The position numbers and the translations under genes were made by a program. Of a stretch of 64,000 nucleotides of DNA, positions 32,807 through 43,456 are shown one piece after another. The stretch comes from Phytophthora colocasiae (taxonomy: Eukaryota > Oomycota > Peronosporomycetes > Peronosporales > Peronosporaceae), in assembly GCA_018806915.1 (NCBI GenBank), contig JAGKQI010000104.1:1116001-1180000 (forward strand). The letters run 5' to 3'. Position 1 is the stretch's first letter; every line of letters starts with the position of its first letter. The notes beneath the pieces were generated by a model, which saw only the letters and a program-made list of their open reading frames with translations, ran no database searches and had not been told where the DNA came from.

Positions 32807-35350
32807 AGGTGCCCCAGCAGCTCTCGGCTCAAGCTGCTTGGGCATACCGTCGACCTGGAGAGCATTAACACACTCTCAGGACCACCATCTGAGCCACCAC
32901 CACGTCCACCACCGACTCAGCAAGTTCGACGAGCTCTCCCTCCGTGTGGCTTCTCTCTGCTCCATGCTGCTCGTATCCGAGCCTGCTTGTCGATGCAGCT
33001 CGGAGCGCAGCTACGAACCCAAGTGGAAGCGTGGCATCGGTCTTTAGGTATTTCAGCTACCAATCCAGGCAAATTTTGCGATGAGGTTGGCATTGTTGAG
33101 CAAAATGCGGTTACCAGCTACGCGATTAGACACAGGCTATCTCTAGCCGACGTTGTCCGAGAGCGCCGTGGCGAAGTGGGCGAAGATACCAGACCCAACA
33201 AGGGCCTCGACCCCAATCGGCTAGAACGCGTGCTCCGCGGCTACCAGCATGCTGATCTACTCGTCAAGATCGCGCGCCACGGGATCCTTCCGTCCTGGAA
33301 GAAGGACCCCCCTCCTCAGCAGAAGCCCCCGAAGAATCACAACTCCGCCCGACTGTTTCACTCGGCACTTCTGCGAAGTATTCGCCGAGGACAAGCCAAC
33401 GGGACTTATCTGGTTGTCGGCTTATCACTTCTTCACCAGTGGAAAAGCATCAATTGTAGCCCGTTCGGTGCTGTGGAGAAGAACGGTGTAGATCCCCACG
33501 TCAAAGTTCGTCCGATACATGATCTATCCTTTCCTGACACAGTCTCTACAAATGCGTACTTGGATGTGGGTTGCCTCCCTGAAATTGAGTTTTTATGCGT
33601 GGTAGCGATTGCTAGACGGATCGAGTGGCTATCTACAACTTATCCAGAAGTTGTGATCAAAATCTTAAAAGGCGATGTCAAGTCCGCATTTCGGCACCTC
33701 ATGATGCACGCTGATCACGTGCGATGCATGGGTGCCACCTTCCCTGATGACGACGTACTGGTGGTCGACTTGGCGGCTCCGTTTGGTTGGTCCGGTTCTC
33801 CAGCCTTTTACAGTGCGTTCGGACGAGCAATAACCTGGTTGGTAAGAACCAATTCCCCATCCTCTGTATCCGAGAGTGCTGACGATGAGCTGTTTTTCGG
33901 CTTTGAGTGGGTGGATGATCACATCATGGTCGAACCAGACATAGATGACCGCCTAGAGCTCGCCGAGGCGACACTGCGGCTCAGTATGCTGGCCGTCCTC
34001 GGACCCAACAGTATCAACGACGAAAACATTTCCGAGTGGTCAACTGAATTACAAGCTCTCGGACTTATTTGGAACACTCACGATCGCACCGTATCAATGC
34101 CGACCGAAAATATTCACAAGTGTCTCAATCGCGTCTCAGTACTGTTAGAAGCCAACCGATCAAGCAAGCAGCAGCTCCAACAGCTACTCGGCAGTTTACG
34201 CCACCTCACGACCTGTCTCCGTGCCGCAAAACCATTCTTTCAGCATCTCCAAGTTGTGTGCAATAGACTTCAACCGTTCCGGTTGGTGCGCTTATCGGAA
34301 GCCTCCCGACGTGATCTTCAGTGGTTTCAACATATTCTCTCGGATGGCCACCTCGAAAAATTGCCGCTTCGCTTCTTCGGAGATCTCCCCACACCGACAA
34401 TAAATTTCTACATGGACGCCTCCAACTCTGGTCTCGCTGTCCTAAACCCGGCGCGCAACGAGTTCATACAGTTGCGCTTTGACGCGGAAGAGATACGCCT
34501 CATCGAAAATGCAGAGTCCACCGGTTTCAACATCAATGTGCGCGAGCATTTCTGTATGGCGCTTACCGCTTGGTGTTGGGGAGTCCGGTTTCTGCGTGAT
34601 TTTGATTATCCACATGTCGTATGCTGGAGCGATAACGTGTCAGCAGTTTCATGGATCAACCGTCTCCACTCTCAAAACGACTTTGGTCAAGAACTTAACC
34701 GGGCCATTGGCCTCGCTGAAGCCGTATTTAAGTTTCGCATGTCGGCGCGACATCTACCGGGTGTGATTAACAGCATGGCAGACGCTGGATCAAGAGCGTG
34801 GTCAGAACCTTACTCACATTTGTGGTCTTCATTGTCATCTTCGTGGCACCAGGTGCAAGTGCCCGAGCATTGGAGGCGGATCTACATGACATTCCCCGAG
34901 TCCTGCAATCCAACTCTTTGGCCAAGTCATCGCAGAAGCGGTATCGTTCATCATGGCAGCAGTGGCAGCGATGGTGCGCCGATATGGAGTACTGCCCATG
35001 GCTCCCCAACGACCCAGTTTATGCGTCACGCCAGCTCATCCTCTTCGCAGTATACTGCTACCGATATGGCAGCAAACCTACCACCGGAAGAGGCAACTCC
35101 CTACAGACCATCCAGTCCAAAATCAGCGCAGTTGCGTGGTATCATCGATTGGAGTGCGGCTTCAATGTCGGCCTCCTCCCTCACCACGCCATGGCAATCC
35201 AAGGCATCCACCGTCTCCAGCCCTCCCCCCAGCCCAAGCAACCTGTCACGGTCCCAATTCTCCGAACGCTCCACCGGCTACTCGATTTCAAGTCAGTCCA
35301 TGACCGTGTCCTATGGGGGGCTACGGTCATGGGCTTCTTCTTTCTCCTGA
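32807..35350 (+). CDS. reverse transcriptase-RNase H of the YR retrotransposon
   Basis: Open from the codon after the Gag TGA; the first ATG in frame is at 32993. Reverse-transcriptase blocks are visible: KVRPIHDLSFP, KGDVKSAFRHLMMH (catalytic Asp), DLAAPFGWSGSPAFYSAFGR and the active-site FGFEWVDDHIMVEPDID, in which tryptophan-valine precedes the DD pair. RNase H follows: INFYMDASNSGLAVL, NVREHFCMALTAW, VVCWSDNVSAVSWINRLH and HLPGVINSMADAGSR. Order and motifs fit DIRS/Ngaro enzymes. The ORF end overlaps the recombinase frame by about 550 nt, so the last ~150 residues may not be functional sequence. No stop or shift breaks the enzyme region. Confidence 0.9.
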   Translation, partial: RCPSSSRLKLLGHTVDLESINTLSGPPSEPPPRPPPTQQVRRALPPCGFSLLHAARIRACLSMQLGAQLRTQVEAWHRSLGISATNPGKFCDEVGIVEQNAVTSYAIRHRLSLADVVRERRGEVGEDTRPNKGLDPNRLERVLRGYQHADLLVKIARHGILPSWKKDPPPQQKPPKNHNSARLFHSALLRSIRRGQANGTYLVVGLSLLHQWKSINCSPFGAVEKNGVDPHVKVRPIHDLSFPDTVSTNAYLDVGCLPEIEFLCVVAIARRIEWLSTTYPEVVIKILKGDVKSAFRHLMMHADHVRCMGATFPDDDVLVVDLAAPFGWSGSPAFYSAFGRAITWLVRTNSPSSVSESADDELFFGFEWVDDHIMVEPDIDDRLELAEATLRLSMLAVLGPNSINDENISEWSTELQALGLIWNTHDRTVSMPTENIHKCLNRVSVLLEANRSSKQQLQQLLGSLRHLTTCLRAAKPFFQHLQVVCNRLQPFRLVRLSEASRRDLQWFQHILSDGHLEKLPLRFFGDLPTPTINFYMDASNSGLAVLNPARNEFIQLRFDAEEIRLIENAESTGFNINVREHFCMALTAWCWGVRFLRDFDYPHVVCWSDNVSAVSWINRLHSQNDFGQELNRAIGLAEAVFKFRMSARHLPGVINSMADAGSRAWSEPYSHLWSSLSSSWHQVQVPEHWRRIYMTFPESCNPTLWPSHRRSGIVHHGSSGSDGAPIWSTAHGSPTTQFMRHASSSSSQYTATDMAANLPPEEATPYRPSSPKSAQLRGIIDWSAASMSASSLTTPWQSKASTVSSPPPSPSNLSRSQFSERSTGYSISSQSMTVSYGGLRSWASSFS

Positions 35351-35994
35351 GGCGCAGCGAGTATCTGAGGGACGGCAACACGGAATACCAATTCGCAATT
35401 CGTCGCACTGATGTTACCTTTTATGATCAAGATGGAAACAGGTGTTACGATATGCGTAGCATTCGTCGAGTTGAGCTGAACTTTCGCGGTGGTAAAAATG
35501 ATCAGGCCGGAATTGGAGTATCAAGATCCCTTACTACTTCATCTCTTTCATGGTGCTGTCCAGTTCGCGCGCTGTGGTTTCTAGTCGAGCATCACCGCAC
35601 ACTCAGCAATGATCCCAACGAATTGCTCTGCAAGGTACAAAACGGCCAATTTCTTCAAGTACGAGACGTGAATGTGCGGATCAAGACAGCGGCCAACATC
35701 ACTGGCCAAGACCCAAGTCGATTCTCCACACACTCGCTCAGGATTGGAGGAGCTACTGCTCTCTTTGCAGCAGGGGTCGACAGCCAAGCAATTAAGTTGT
35801 TTGGGCGCTGGCATTCATCAGCCTTTGAAAGATACATTCGCATCGACAATCGCATCACAGCTAGGATGGCAAGTCAAATGGTGCACTCGACACCCGAAGC
35901 TCATCCGCATCGACACCAAAGTGCGGGGCTGCCTCCTCACCACACCCGTGCAGGAGGCGGTGTCAATACATCAAGCTTCATGCCCCACAACTGA
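34798..35994 (+). CDS. tyrosine recombinase of the YR retrotransposon
   Basis: The frame is open over 398 codons. There is no ATG near its beginning, so the true start or mode of expression is uncertain. The conserved part begins around VLQSNSLAKSSQKRYRSSWQ, an N-terminal SAM-like domain. Catalytic signatures of the tyrosine-recombinase family are present: first Arg in FFLLRRSEYLRD, HxxR in FSTHSLRIGGATALF, the histidine/tryptophan in KLFGRWHS and the nucleophile Tyr in FERYIRI. It would integrate a circular DNA intermediate. It overlaps the RT-RNase H frame and ends inside repeat B1. Confidence 0.9.
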   Translation: MVRTLLTFVVFIVIFVAPGASARALEADLHDIPRVLQSNSLAKSSQKRYRSSWQQWQRWCADMEYCPWLPNDPVYASRQLILFAVYCYRYGSKPTTGRGNSLQTIQSKISAVAWYHRLECGFNVGLLPHHAMAIQGIHRLQPSPQPKQPVTVPILRTLHRLLDFKSVHDRVLWGATVMGFFFLLRRSEYLRDGNTEYQFAIRRTDVTFYDQDGNRCYDMRSIRRVELNFRGGKNDQAGIGVSRSLTTSSLSWCCPVRALWFLVEHHRTLSNDPNELLCKVQNGQFLQVRDVNVRIKTAANITGQDPSRFSTHSLRIGGATALFAAGVDSQAIKLFGRWHSSAFERYIRIDNRITARMASQMVHSTPEAHPHRHQSAGLPPHHTRAGGGVNTSSFMPHN

Positions 35995-36000
35995 GTGAAA
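35932..36000 (+). repeat. split direct repeat B1
   Basis: Sixty-nine bp, ends AACTGAGTGAAA; matches B2 with two differences. It overlaps the end of the recombinase coding region. Confidence 0.9.
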
Positions 36001-36199
36001 TGGATACTTTTGCAGCGTGAAAGTAACTTTTTGCGGTTGGGTGAGGGTTCGGACTTCACTCTGCCTCGGTGCCGATAGCCACTTGGTCGCCAGTCGTTCA
36101 GATGACTGGCTAGCAGCGCCAGACAAGAAACGCAGTTGAATTGTCGTTATTCTGCTATTTGCCACAAGCACAACAACTACATTGAATCTAGAGCTAGTT
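35999..36199 (+). repeat. split direct repeat A2
   Basis: Second copy of the 201-bp A repeat, starting at the end of B1. Confidence 0.92.
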
Positions 36200-36204
36200 A
36201 AAAC

Positions 36205-36273
36205 CCTCCTCGCCACACCCGTGCAGGAGGCGGTGTCAATACATCAAGCTTCATGCCCCGCAACTGAGTGAAA
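36205..36273 (+). repeat. split direct repeat B2
   Basis: Second copy of the 69-bp B repeat. Its last base is the one before the ATG of the LURP-like gene. Confidence 0.9.
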
Positions 36274-36915
36274 ATGGGCAATTCCAGCTCCGCTGACCCT
36301 GACGCTCGGCTGCACGCGCCGTCCAGCTCGATGCGAGCTCTCGATTTCAGCTGGATATCTCAAGTACCGACGCGTCTTCATGTTAAGGCGTCCCTGGGTG
36401 GAACCAGCGCTACTGTAACTGATACGGCTACCAATGCTCCAGTTTGCACGTTTAAGGACAAGTTCCTAAGCCTCCGCACTTTTCTAAAGGGACCAGCAGA
36501 CCAGACTCTTGTCACTATCAAAGCGACTTCGTTCTCGAGCGAATTCCACATCTTTTTGGGGGACCAAACTGAACGTGAGCAGTTCATGTTACGTGACGCC
36601 AGTGGTATCTTCAATACGATGTTACTGACCGGATGTCCGTGCCGCGTTGTGGCCAGAGGCTCGCCATCCAAGAGCGTGATCGTGTGTTTCTTGGAGATCG
36701 GTTCTCCGAGACTTTCGCCACTTAGAAACAGCGAAGACTTCCAGGCGAACTTTGGCTGCTACCGAGCGATCAGTCGATTCAGTAGAGTTCCAAAGTTTAT
36801 GGGTCGTGACGAGTACTACATTGAGGCACCTCCTGGAGTCGACATGACTCTGATGCTACTCATCTGGCACGTTCGGCGAATTCTACTTGTTTTGGAACGG
36901 TCGAGAAATAGCTAG
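36274..36915 (+). CDS. LURP-one-related (tubby C-terminal-like) protein
   Basis: 213 aa, single exon, start MGNSSSADPDARLHAPSSSM. The body shows the alternating strand pattern of the LURP-one/LOR family: TSATVTDTATNAPVCTFKDK, FLSLRTFLKGPADQTLVTIK, FHIFLGDQTEREQFMLRDAS, then a C-terminal block IEAPPGVDMTLMLLIWHVRR. LOR proteins share a fold with tubby C-terminal domains and phospholipid scramblases; the biochemical role is unknown. MGNSSS is a plausible N-myristoylation start (Gly2, Ser6), suggesting membrane association. Its native promoter has been displaced by the retroelement that ends at 36273. Confidence 0.7.
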   Translation: MGNSSSADPDARLHAPSSSMRALDFSWISQVPTRLHVKASLGGTSATVTDTATNAPVCTFKDKFLSLRTFLKGPADQTLVTIKATSFSSEFHIFLGDQTEREQFMLRDASGIFNTMLLTGCPCRVVARGSPSKSVIVCFLEIGSPRLSPLRNSEDFQANFGCYRAISRFSRVPKFMGRDEYYIEAPPGVDMTLMLLIWHVRRILLVLERSRNS

Positions 36916-37398
36916 ATCAAGATATCTGCCGCTGTATAAAAAAAAACATCTTGCTACATGTAAAGATCGTTTCCCTCGTCACATTTTCCCGTGCAACAAA
37001 ATGATAAAGCTTCGATCCAACTCGAAGCGAATTAATTCACGGTGGAGGTTGGTTGGTGAGATAAGTGCGCGGGGAAAAACCCATGTTCGAGACGCGATAA
37101 AGTACGTGCGATAAATTACCCGACTTCTCCTTTCCTAACCCCCCCCCCCTAGCGTTGGAAAAAGCCTAATCGATCAGCTTTATAAATTCTACCTCGATTA
37201 GCAAAATTAAGCCGAATAAAGCCGAATGGCTATACCAATTTATACGCTGCCGAATTCTACTACATGTATTGTGCTTTCTACTCAAAATTTCCGTGCGCGG
37301 TTCTTTGATCGCAATCGCGCAAACTCGGATTTGGCATTATTTATGCTGATAGCTGGTTACAGCTGGACGACGCCACACCCAAGAACAGACATTAGCAG
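36916..37398. other. no gene recognised
   Basis: AT-rich intergenic DNA with a cytosine run near 37140. No coding evidence. Confidence 0.5.
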
Positions 37399-38110
37399 CT
37401 AATGCGGGCCGTCAGGGAGGCCCCACACGCCAATTTCACTTCGTCCAGCGCCTACGCCACCCGCACCACCGAGGAGGCTGTCACAAGCTCCTCGGGCTTC
37501 ACTTTGGCTTCGACCAGCGGTGAGTCCACCACCGTTGACGCAGAGTGCCCAAGACGATGAAGCAACATAGTCCCGGCAGACACCACCCGCAATTCGACGT
37601 CCCTCGCGAAGAACACCATCGTCTAGTTCATCTTCAACGGCGCGTGTCCGTACAAAAGAAACTTCGTCAAGAAAAGTAATGTTGCTGTAGAACCAGTTGA
37701 TATGGCTGAGCTCTTCAACAATTCTTAACACTTCGTGCTCCTTGATATGCATAGTACGTCTCTCGAGTACTTTTCTGGTAAGACCACCCTCGTGAATTAT
37801 TAGCCACACGGTTGACGCTGAAATGCTTACTTGATGTGCACGAATAAAAGTGTCACGAGCTTCGTCCAAGTAAGCTAGAGGTTGTCGGGCATAAAATTCA
37901 AGCAACCACTTCCTCTGCGCCACTGTAAATGTTCTTGTAGCTCTGGAATCGGCTCACTGGTAGGTCCCAGTCTGCTCGAAGACGGTTATCCAATTTCCGA
38001 TAGTCCTCACAGGCTTGCGGTAGATATGCGCAAGCTGCGCACGCGAGTATCCAAGACAATAATACCCGTAGAGACAGTGAAACACTGTGTTCGGGTGGGC
38101 GTGCTGCCGT
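37399..38110 (-). pseudogene. Tc1/mariner-like transposase remnant
   Basis: The upstream part (about 38100-37950, minus) reads LGYSRAQLAHIYRKPVRTIG then NWITVFEQTGTYQ and a stop, a helix-turn-helix. The frame then continues VAQRKWLLEFYARQPLAYLD, ISASTVWLIIHEGGLTRKVL and the first catalytic block NITFLDEVSFVRTRA. This order is typical of the IS630/Tc1/mariner superfamily. After that the sequence loses similarity (shift or truncation), and the second Asp and final Glu/Asp blocks are not seen. Dead fragment. Confidence 0.65.
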
Positions 38111-38439
38111 GCTACTGCTTCTTCCATCGGCAAGACGCACCTCGAGCTGAAGAGAAGAACAAGTCGCGCGTCTGTTCAACTCGAGCATATTGTTGACCAA
38201 TCAGGGCTAACTGTGGATTCTGTGTGGATTGAACCAATCACCACGTTTCGGCAAATTTGGCCCGAAAGGACAATATACCGCTCTTCTCGCAATTCCCCCT
38301 CCCTCCTTGCCTGGGCAAAGTTGCGGGTGCCTGTACTACAGGCTGTAGCGCTCGTTGGGCTAGATCTTAATAATAGGGCGTGCTCCAAGCTACGAGAGAC
38401 AGTAGTTTGATGACACCGGTCTACCTAAAGAGAAGGACA

Positions 38440-39670
38440 GAGCTCAACTAGTGTGTAAACACTGCCTTGCAGAGTACACTGATTCAGCTAGAACCGACGG
38501 GCCGCCAGTCCCTAAAGTTATCGCTGCGCGGTCTACAACGTTTAAGAATCACCTGAAGGCTTGCAAGTACTACAAAGAGGCTCTTGCACGGGGTAATGTA
38601 AGGCCACCACAAGTTCTGCCGAGAGTTTTAGGTGGGTTTACCCGTAAACATGTAGCATCAAACCCTTCAGAAGATGCCTCCTCTACAACTACCAAACAAA
38701 CGCCAGCGCTTCATCCGTGATTACTTTGACAACATTTTTTCCGATGTAAAACATGAAGGATTTGAGCGTCTTCTTATCCAGCTCCAAGCGGACAACTACT
38801 TGCCCGATCGTATTGTGGAGAAGAAATCCACTGTCCGACTATTTACATTTCTAAACAAGGCATGTGCTGGAGCACTTTCTAAGAGAAAAGATATGAATCG
38901 GATATTGGATAAGTATAGCCGCGCAGACGATGAAGGCCAGTTCGTCGCTCTCAAAACCATACTAGAATTTAGTGGTGGACGATTGAATTTTCTATCGGAA
39001 GTGTGGCAGAATGTTGTCAAGGTGCATTTGCTGGGATGCAAACTTGCCTTATTCGGGACTTTCAACTGGATCGAGGCATGACGGTGTTGCGATTGGAGAA
39101 CAAATGGAATCCGTCATGAAAGACATCACTGCGAAAGGATGGCAGATTGGCGCTGTTGTCACCGACGACGCTGGACAGTGTGGCCGTGCGCGGCGCATTC
39201 TAGCTCTACGCACCCCCGTATTGCGTTTATACGTTACTTTGCTCATGACGTAAATAACTTGGTGAAGTCTTCATTCCGACGCTGACAAAAAAGACTTTAC
39301 TTGGAACGGTAACATTAAACGCATCTTCATCTAAGTGGCTGGTTCGGGCTCACACAGTTCTGAAAGCTACGTACGGGAAGTCACTGGGATTTATCAATCT
39401 CTGTGAGACCCGCTGAAACAGTATGCAAGGCTGCTTTGCTTCGCTTTTGCGTCCGAAATGGTTTGCACCAATTTGCAGTCAAGTACATGGATGATGCAGA
39501 GTTATCTGAAGCTCTCCATGTCTTCAGAGATCCTAAGTTTTGGCAGCAGCTTGAAGCAGCAGAACGAGTGATTCGACCCCTTTCAAATGCATCCTACAAG
39601 TTACAGCGCGATGAGAACACTCATGCAGATGTTGTCGTATGCTACAGGGACATTTACCGCGGCTTCCGCG
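38440..39670 (+). pseudogene. hAT transposase with BED zinc finger, broken
   Basis: The first frame begins with a BED-type finger (LVCKHCLAEYTDSA, then FKNHLKACKYY). A shift near 38690 leads to RFIRDYFDNIFSDV and RILDKYSRADDEGQFVALKT. Another leads to SRHDGVAIGEQMESVMKDIT with IGAVVTDDAGQCGRARRIL, the RNase H-like region. Then DDAELSEALHVFRDPKFWQQ and AAERVIRPLSNASYKLQRDE (helical insert region) follow. Several frame changes and no C-terminal dimerisation block; the copia fragment begins where it stops. Confidence 0.7.
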
Positions 39671-39674
39671 ATGG

Positions 39675-42600
39675 ACATTTGTCCTTCGCAAGAACACAGA
39701 GGTGCAGACCAAAGTAAAATAACTATTGACACGGTTAAAACGAGATGGAAAGCTCACAATAACTCGCATCAGATCCGATGGCGGGACGGATTTTGTGAAT
39801 GATGCACTTAACCCCCCAACACTCACGCTATTTTTGGCCTCGTGTAAAGGCGTGAACATGTTGTTAAAAACAACATGTTAATGCCAGAATATAGTTGATA
39901 TTTGTATGGTCACCTTAAGTTCACCGGACAAAGATTTGGTTGGCCGTGTACAGACAAGTCTATCGCACGATTATGTCGAACATGTTGTAAAAGACGTTTC
40001 AGACCTGCCAGCAAACATGTTGTTATTGACTTCCTCAAAAATGCCCTTTTTATCGGAACTGCATTGTCTGTGGAAGATCGCCGCACAAAAGATAGACGCG
40101 CCGCAAAACTATATTCGGAATTGCAGTTGACACGCAATAGCTGCATTATACTTACTCTCATTACGCTATAAAAGCATGCGCCACACTACAAAAATAGTCA
40201 ATTCCGCCGCGTCTTCATCCGCTACCTCCGCATCTTCTTCCTCAAGTTTTCTTTTATCAACTGACTTGTAGTCACCATTCGGTCTGCGGGAGGTTTTATT
40301 GGTATCCGTTTGTCTCGTTCTGTCGAGCTCGCCGCACTACTGCGCTTGGATCCCGCTTCACTGGCTATGGATCGGGGAAGCTTACTCGCTTCGCGAGCTC
40401 GCTGCTGCAATTTCGTACTTCTCGAAGCATTTTTATCGTACTTAGTATAATTTTGTCCAATAAAAATTTTGTGGCCGGGAGTGCGGACTACAGACAGACA
40501 GACACTTTGTAATTTTAAAATCTCAGGGATTTAAACTGACTGGCTTCCAGCCACTCAGCAATCAACTTTATACGAAAAGTCTGTACTGTCGCTGCAGTTG
40601 GTCCTCACATCTCCAGCCATTTTTGCAACTCTTTTGCCTACCCGCGTGCAAACTGTCAAAGGCTGCACGAAATGTGCCGGCATTAACATGTTGTATTTAA
40701 CAACATGAAAAAGTGCAAAAAGCGATGTTGCAATTAACTACCTTGAGTGTTGGGGGGTTAAGACGTATTACACAAGCAAAGGAATCAGCTTTCAAACATC
40801 CAATCCATACAGTCCAAGCAGCTGAGAGCGACCACCAAACCAAGATGGGAAAGGTACGGTGTGCTCTATAAAATGCAGACATGCCGGCTAAATGGTGGCC
40901 AGAAGCACTCAAAACATGACGTATGTGCAGGATTGCACGCCGATGAGTCGCCTAAAGAACCGAACACCATATGAGTTAGTGAAAGGGACACACCCGGAAG
41001 CAAGAACGCTCCAAGTATGGAGATGTGACTGCTTTGCATACGTACCAGAAGCAACTTGAAAAGACAAGAAGTTGTCGGCACGAGCCATAAAGTGCAGATT
41101 CTTGGGAATAGCCGAAGACACAAAAGGGTTCCGACTTCTGGATGTGCACAACAACAAGTTTATGATCGCTAGATCAGTGACATTTGACACAGAAAATGCA
41201 TCAGGAATCATCGAAAGACCCTTAGGCAAGGATCCAGATAAGTTGACGGATGCCGAGTTGGAAGAGATTGACTCTCTCGACCAAATGTCAACGACGGAGG
41301 AAGTCACTTCCAAAGTTCCTGTTGCCGAGCAAGGCATGGAAAGTTGTCCAAAGCAGTGGGAGTCAAGTGCAAATCAGTGACAACTACCGAAGCAGTGGGA
41401 GTTCCTCACAAATCATAGAGAGCAAAGAAAGCTCCTTTGGAGGCATCAAAGAAGCCACAAAGGACAAGGAAAGGTCCAAATACTAAAAGTGTTTTCAAAC
41501 CCACATTGATAAGGAAATTGCTGTGGACCAGCTAAGCAATCAAGTAGTAGTACCTAGAAGTCTAAAGGAAGCTCTGACTGGCACACAAAGAAAACAGTGG
41601 CGCCAAGCACTAAACTTAGAGTACGAATCGCTGCTAGAAAATGACACGTGGAAACTGATACGGTTACCACCAGGCCAAAAAGCGCTGCCATGCCATTGGG
41701 TCCTCGCAGTAAAGTACAATGCGGATGGAACAATTGAGCCCTTTAATGCACGACTTGTAGCACAAGGGAATCACCAAGAATACGGTGTGGACTGCGATGA
41801 TGTATACGCACCTGTGGCGCGGTTTGAATCACTCCGGCTAGTTCTGGCTATTGGGACGATCTTGGATTGTCACATTCATCAAATGGATGTTAGTACTGCA
41901 TGCCTCAATGGATCGATGGAAGGTGAACAGCGGGTGCTCATGCATCAACCTCCAGGCTACAGACAGACTAGGCATAAATGACTAGTGTGTGAGCTGAAAA
42001 AGAGCATTTATGGGCTGAAACAAGCGCCAAAATATGGTACAGAGTCTTGTACAAATTTTTCATAAGCTTAGGTTTTGTCCTATGCAACAAAGAGTATTGC
42101 ATCTACGTCCAAAAAGTGGGAGAGCATTGGATAATTGTGGTGGTCTATGTTGATGACCTCACCATCATGTCTCGCGACATGAGGTTGATCTACCAGTTAA
42201 AGAAAGACCTATCTTCGAGATTCAAGATGAAAGTTCTCGGAGACATACACTACATCCTGAAGATGGAGGTCCGTAGAAATCGTGCACAGCGAAAAGTGAC
42301 CATTTACAGCCCAAGTATGTAACTGAACTATTGAAGAAGTTTGACATGTTGAACTGTACTCCAGTATCTACTCCACAACTCAGAGGAGTTGAACTAGTAG
42401 CAGAGACAGAAATGACAGCTAAAGCAATAACTGATCAGAAATTTGATTTCCGAGGGCTTGTGGGGTCTCTGCAGTGTCTAGTGAGAGGAACTAGACCAGA
42501 AATTGCCAATACAGTGAGATAACTAAGTAAGTTTCTATCGTGTTACAACCACACACACTGGGAGGCAGAATGGAGAGTGCTTAAATACTTGAAAGGGACG

Positions 42601-43158
42601 TCAACGTACGGTCTCCTCCTTGATGGGAATTCGAGAACGGTGACGTATGAAGTGTACACAGACGCAAGCTTCGCGTGCTAACCCAAACAAAGCAAGTCAA
42701 TTACTGGGTATGTGATCACTATGGCTGTCTCTTTCGACAGCTGAGGTTGAACTAATTACCCTAAGTGAAGGAGCAAAGGAGAGCGAGTGGTTATGGTATT
42801 TGTTGAGATAAATGGGATTTCCTAAAACGCGACCAGTGCAAGTATGGTGCGATAGCAAGTCGCCATAAGCACAGTAAAGAATGCAGGAAATCACAAAGCA
42901 ACAAAGCGCATTCAAATACGATATTTGTTTACCAGAGATTTAGTAGAGGAAGGAAGGTTAGATGTACATTACTGTCGGACCGATGACATGGCTGCAGACA
43001 TCTTAACCAAAGCTCTACCAACAGGACAGTTTCCAAAGCTTCGCGAGCTCATAGTTACAGTTTTGATGTCTGATCTTAGTGATAATCATACAGAGTTATT
43101 TCGTCGCACAATTTCTGTCCAATTGCGCTTTGGTTTAACCGGATTGAACCGCTTCTAA
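39675..43158 (+). mobile_element. degenerate Ty1/copia retrotransposon fragment
   Basis: The pol sequence starts in the integrase core (KITIDTVKTRWKAHNNSHQI, then SDGGTDFVNDAL at the left edge of a TTAA-element) and resumes KTYYTSKGISFQTSNPYSP on its other side. It continues MPAKWWPEAL, KNRTPYELVKGTHPEA and an integrase tail. The reverse transcriptase has LPCHWVLAVKYNADGTIEPF, DVYAPVARFESLRLVLAIGT, HQMDVSTACLNGSMEG and VVYVDDLTIM. RNase H has YTDASFA and MAADILTKALP. Stops and shifts interrupt it many times. The 5' part, Gag and both LTRs are not recognised. Confidence 0.85.
39812..40757. mobile_element. TTAA-flanked non-autonomous element (piggyBac-like)
   Basis: A 946-bp element with inverted ends CCCCCCAACACTCA and TTAA on both sides (39808-39811, 40758-40761). 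Inside each end is a similar palindromic block, ACATGTTGTTAAAAACAACA in the left (39856-39878) and a close relative near 40685-40707. TTAA duplication and C-rich ends suggest mobilisation by a piggyBac-type transposase. It encodes no recognisable protein. It splits the copia integrase: skipping it and one TTAA restores the frame across DAL-KTYYTSKG. Confidence 0.82.
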
Positions 43159-43456
43159 TTCGATTTAGGTTCGGATACTTTCAAGATCGGTTCTAACGGA
43201 TTGACATCCGAATCATATTCGGTTCAAACCGGTTATCCTCATCCGTTTAAATTCTCTAACCTCGAGGAGATCGCCTATACCACGCTACCAGTAGCCTTCG
43301 CACCGACTGGGAGAATGAGATCCTCCATGAAGATGTCACGAGCAACCCAGACCGACCCTACGCGGTGCATCACAGGCCGCGTGTGACTGGGGTATTCTAC
43401 GATCCTCCAGTTCGTCATGGAGTAGGAGGGATCTATGTTCTCCACTGTGGCACAAG

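Larger units (their letters stand above)
30531..36273 (+). mobile_element. tyrosine-recombinase retrotransposon (Ngaro-like, split direct repeats)
   Basis: The layout is A1 (30531-30731), three coding regions, B1 (35932-36000), A2 (35999-36199), B2 (36205-36273). A1 and A2 are 201 bp and differ at one base; B1 and B2 are 69 bp and differ at two. This A1-B1-A2-B2 arrangement is that of Ngaro/PAT-type elements, which have a tyrosine recombinase in place of an integrase and no LTRs or target duplication. Gag-like, RT-RNase H and recombinase regions are all present. The near identity of the repeats suggests a recent insertion. Confidence 0.9.
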
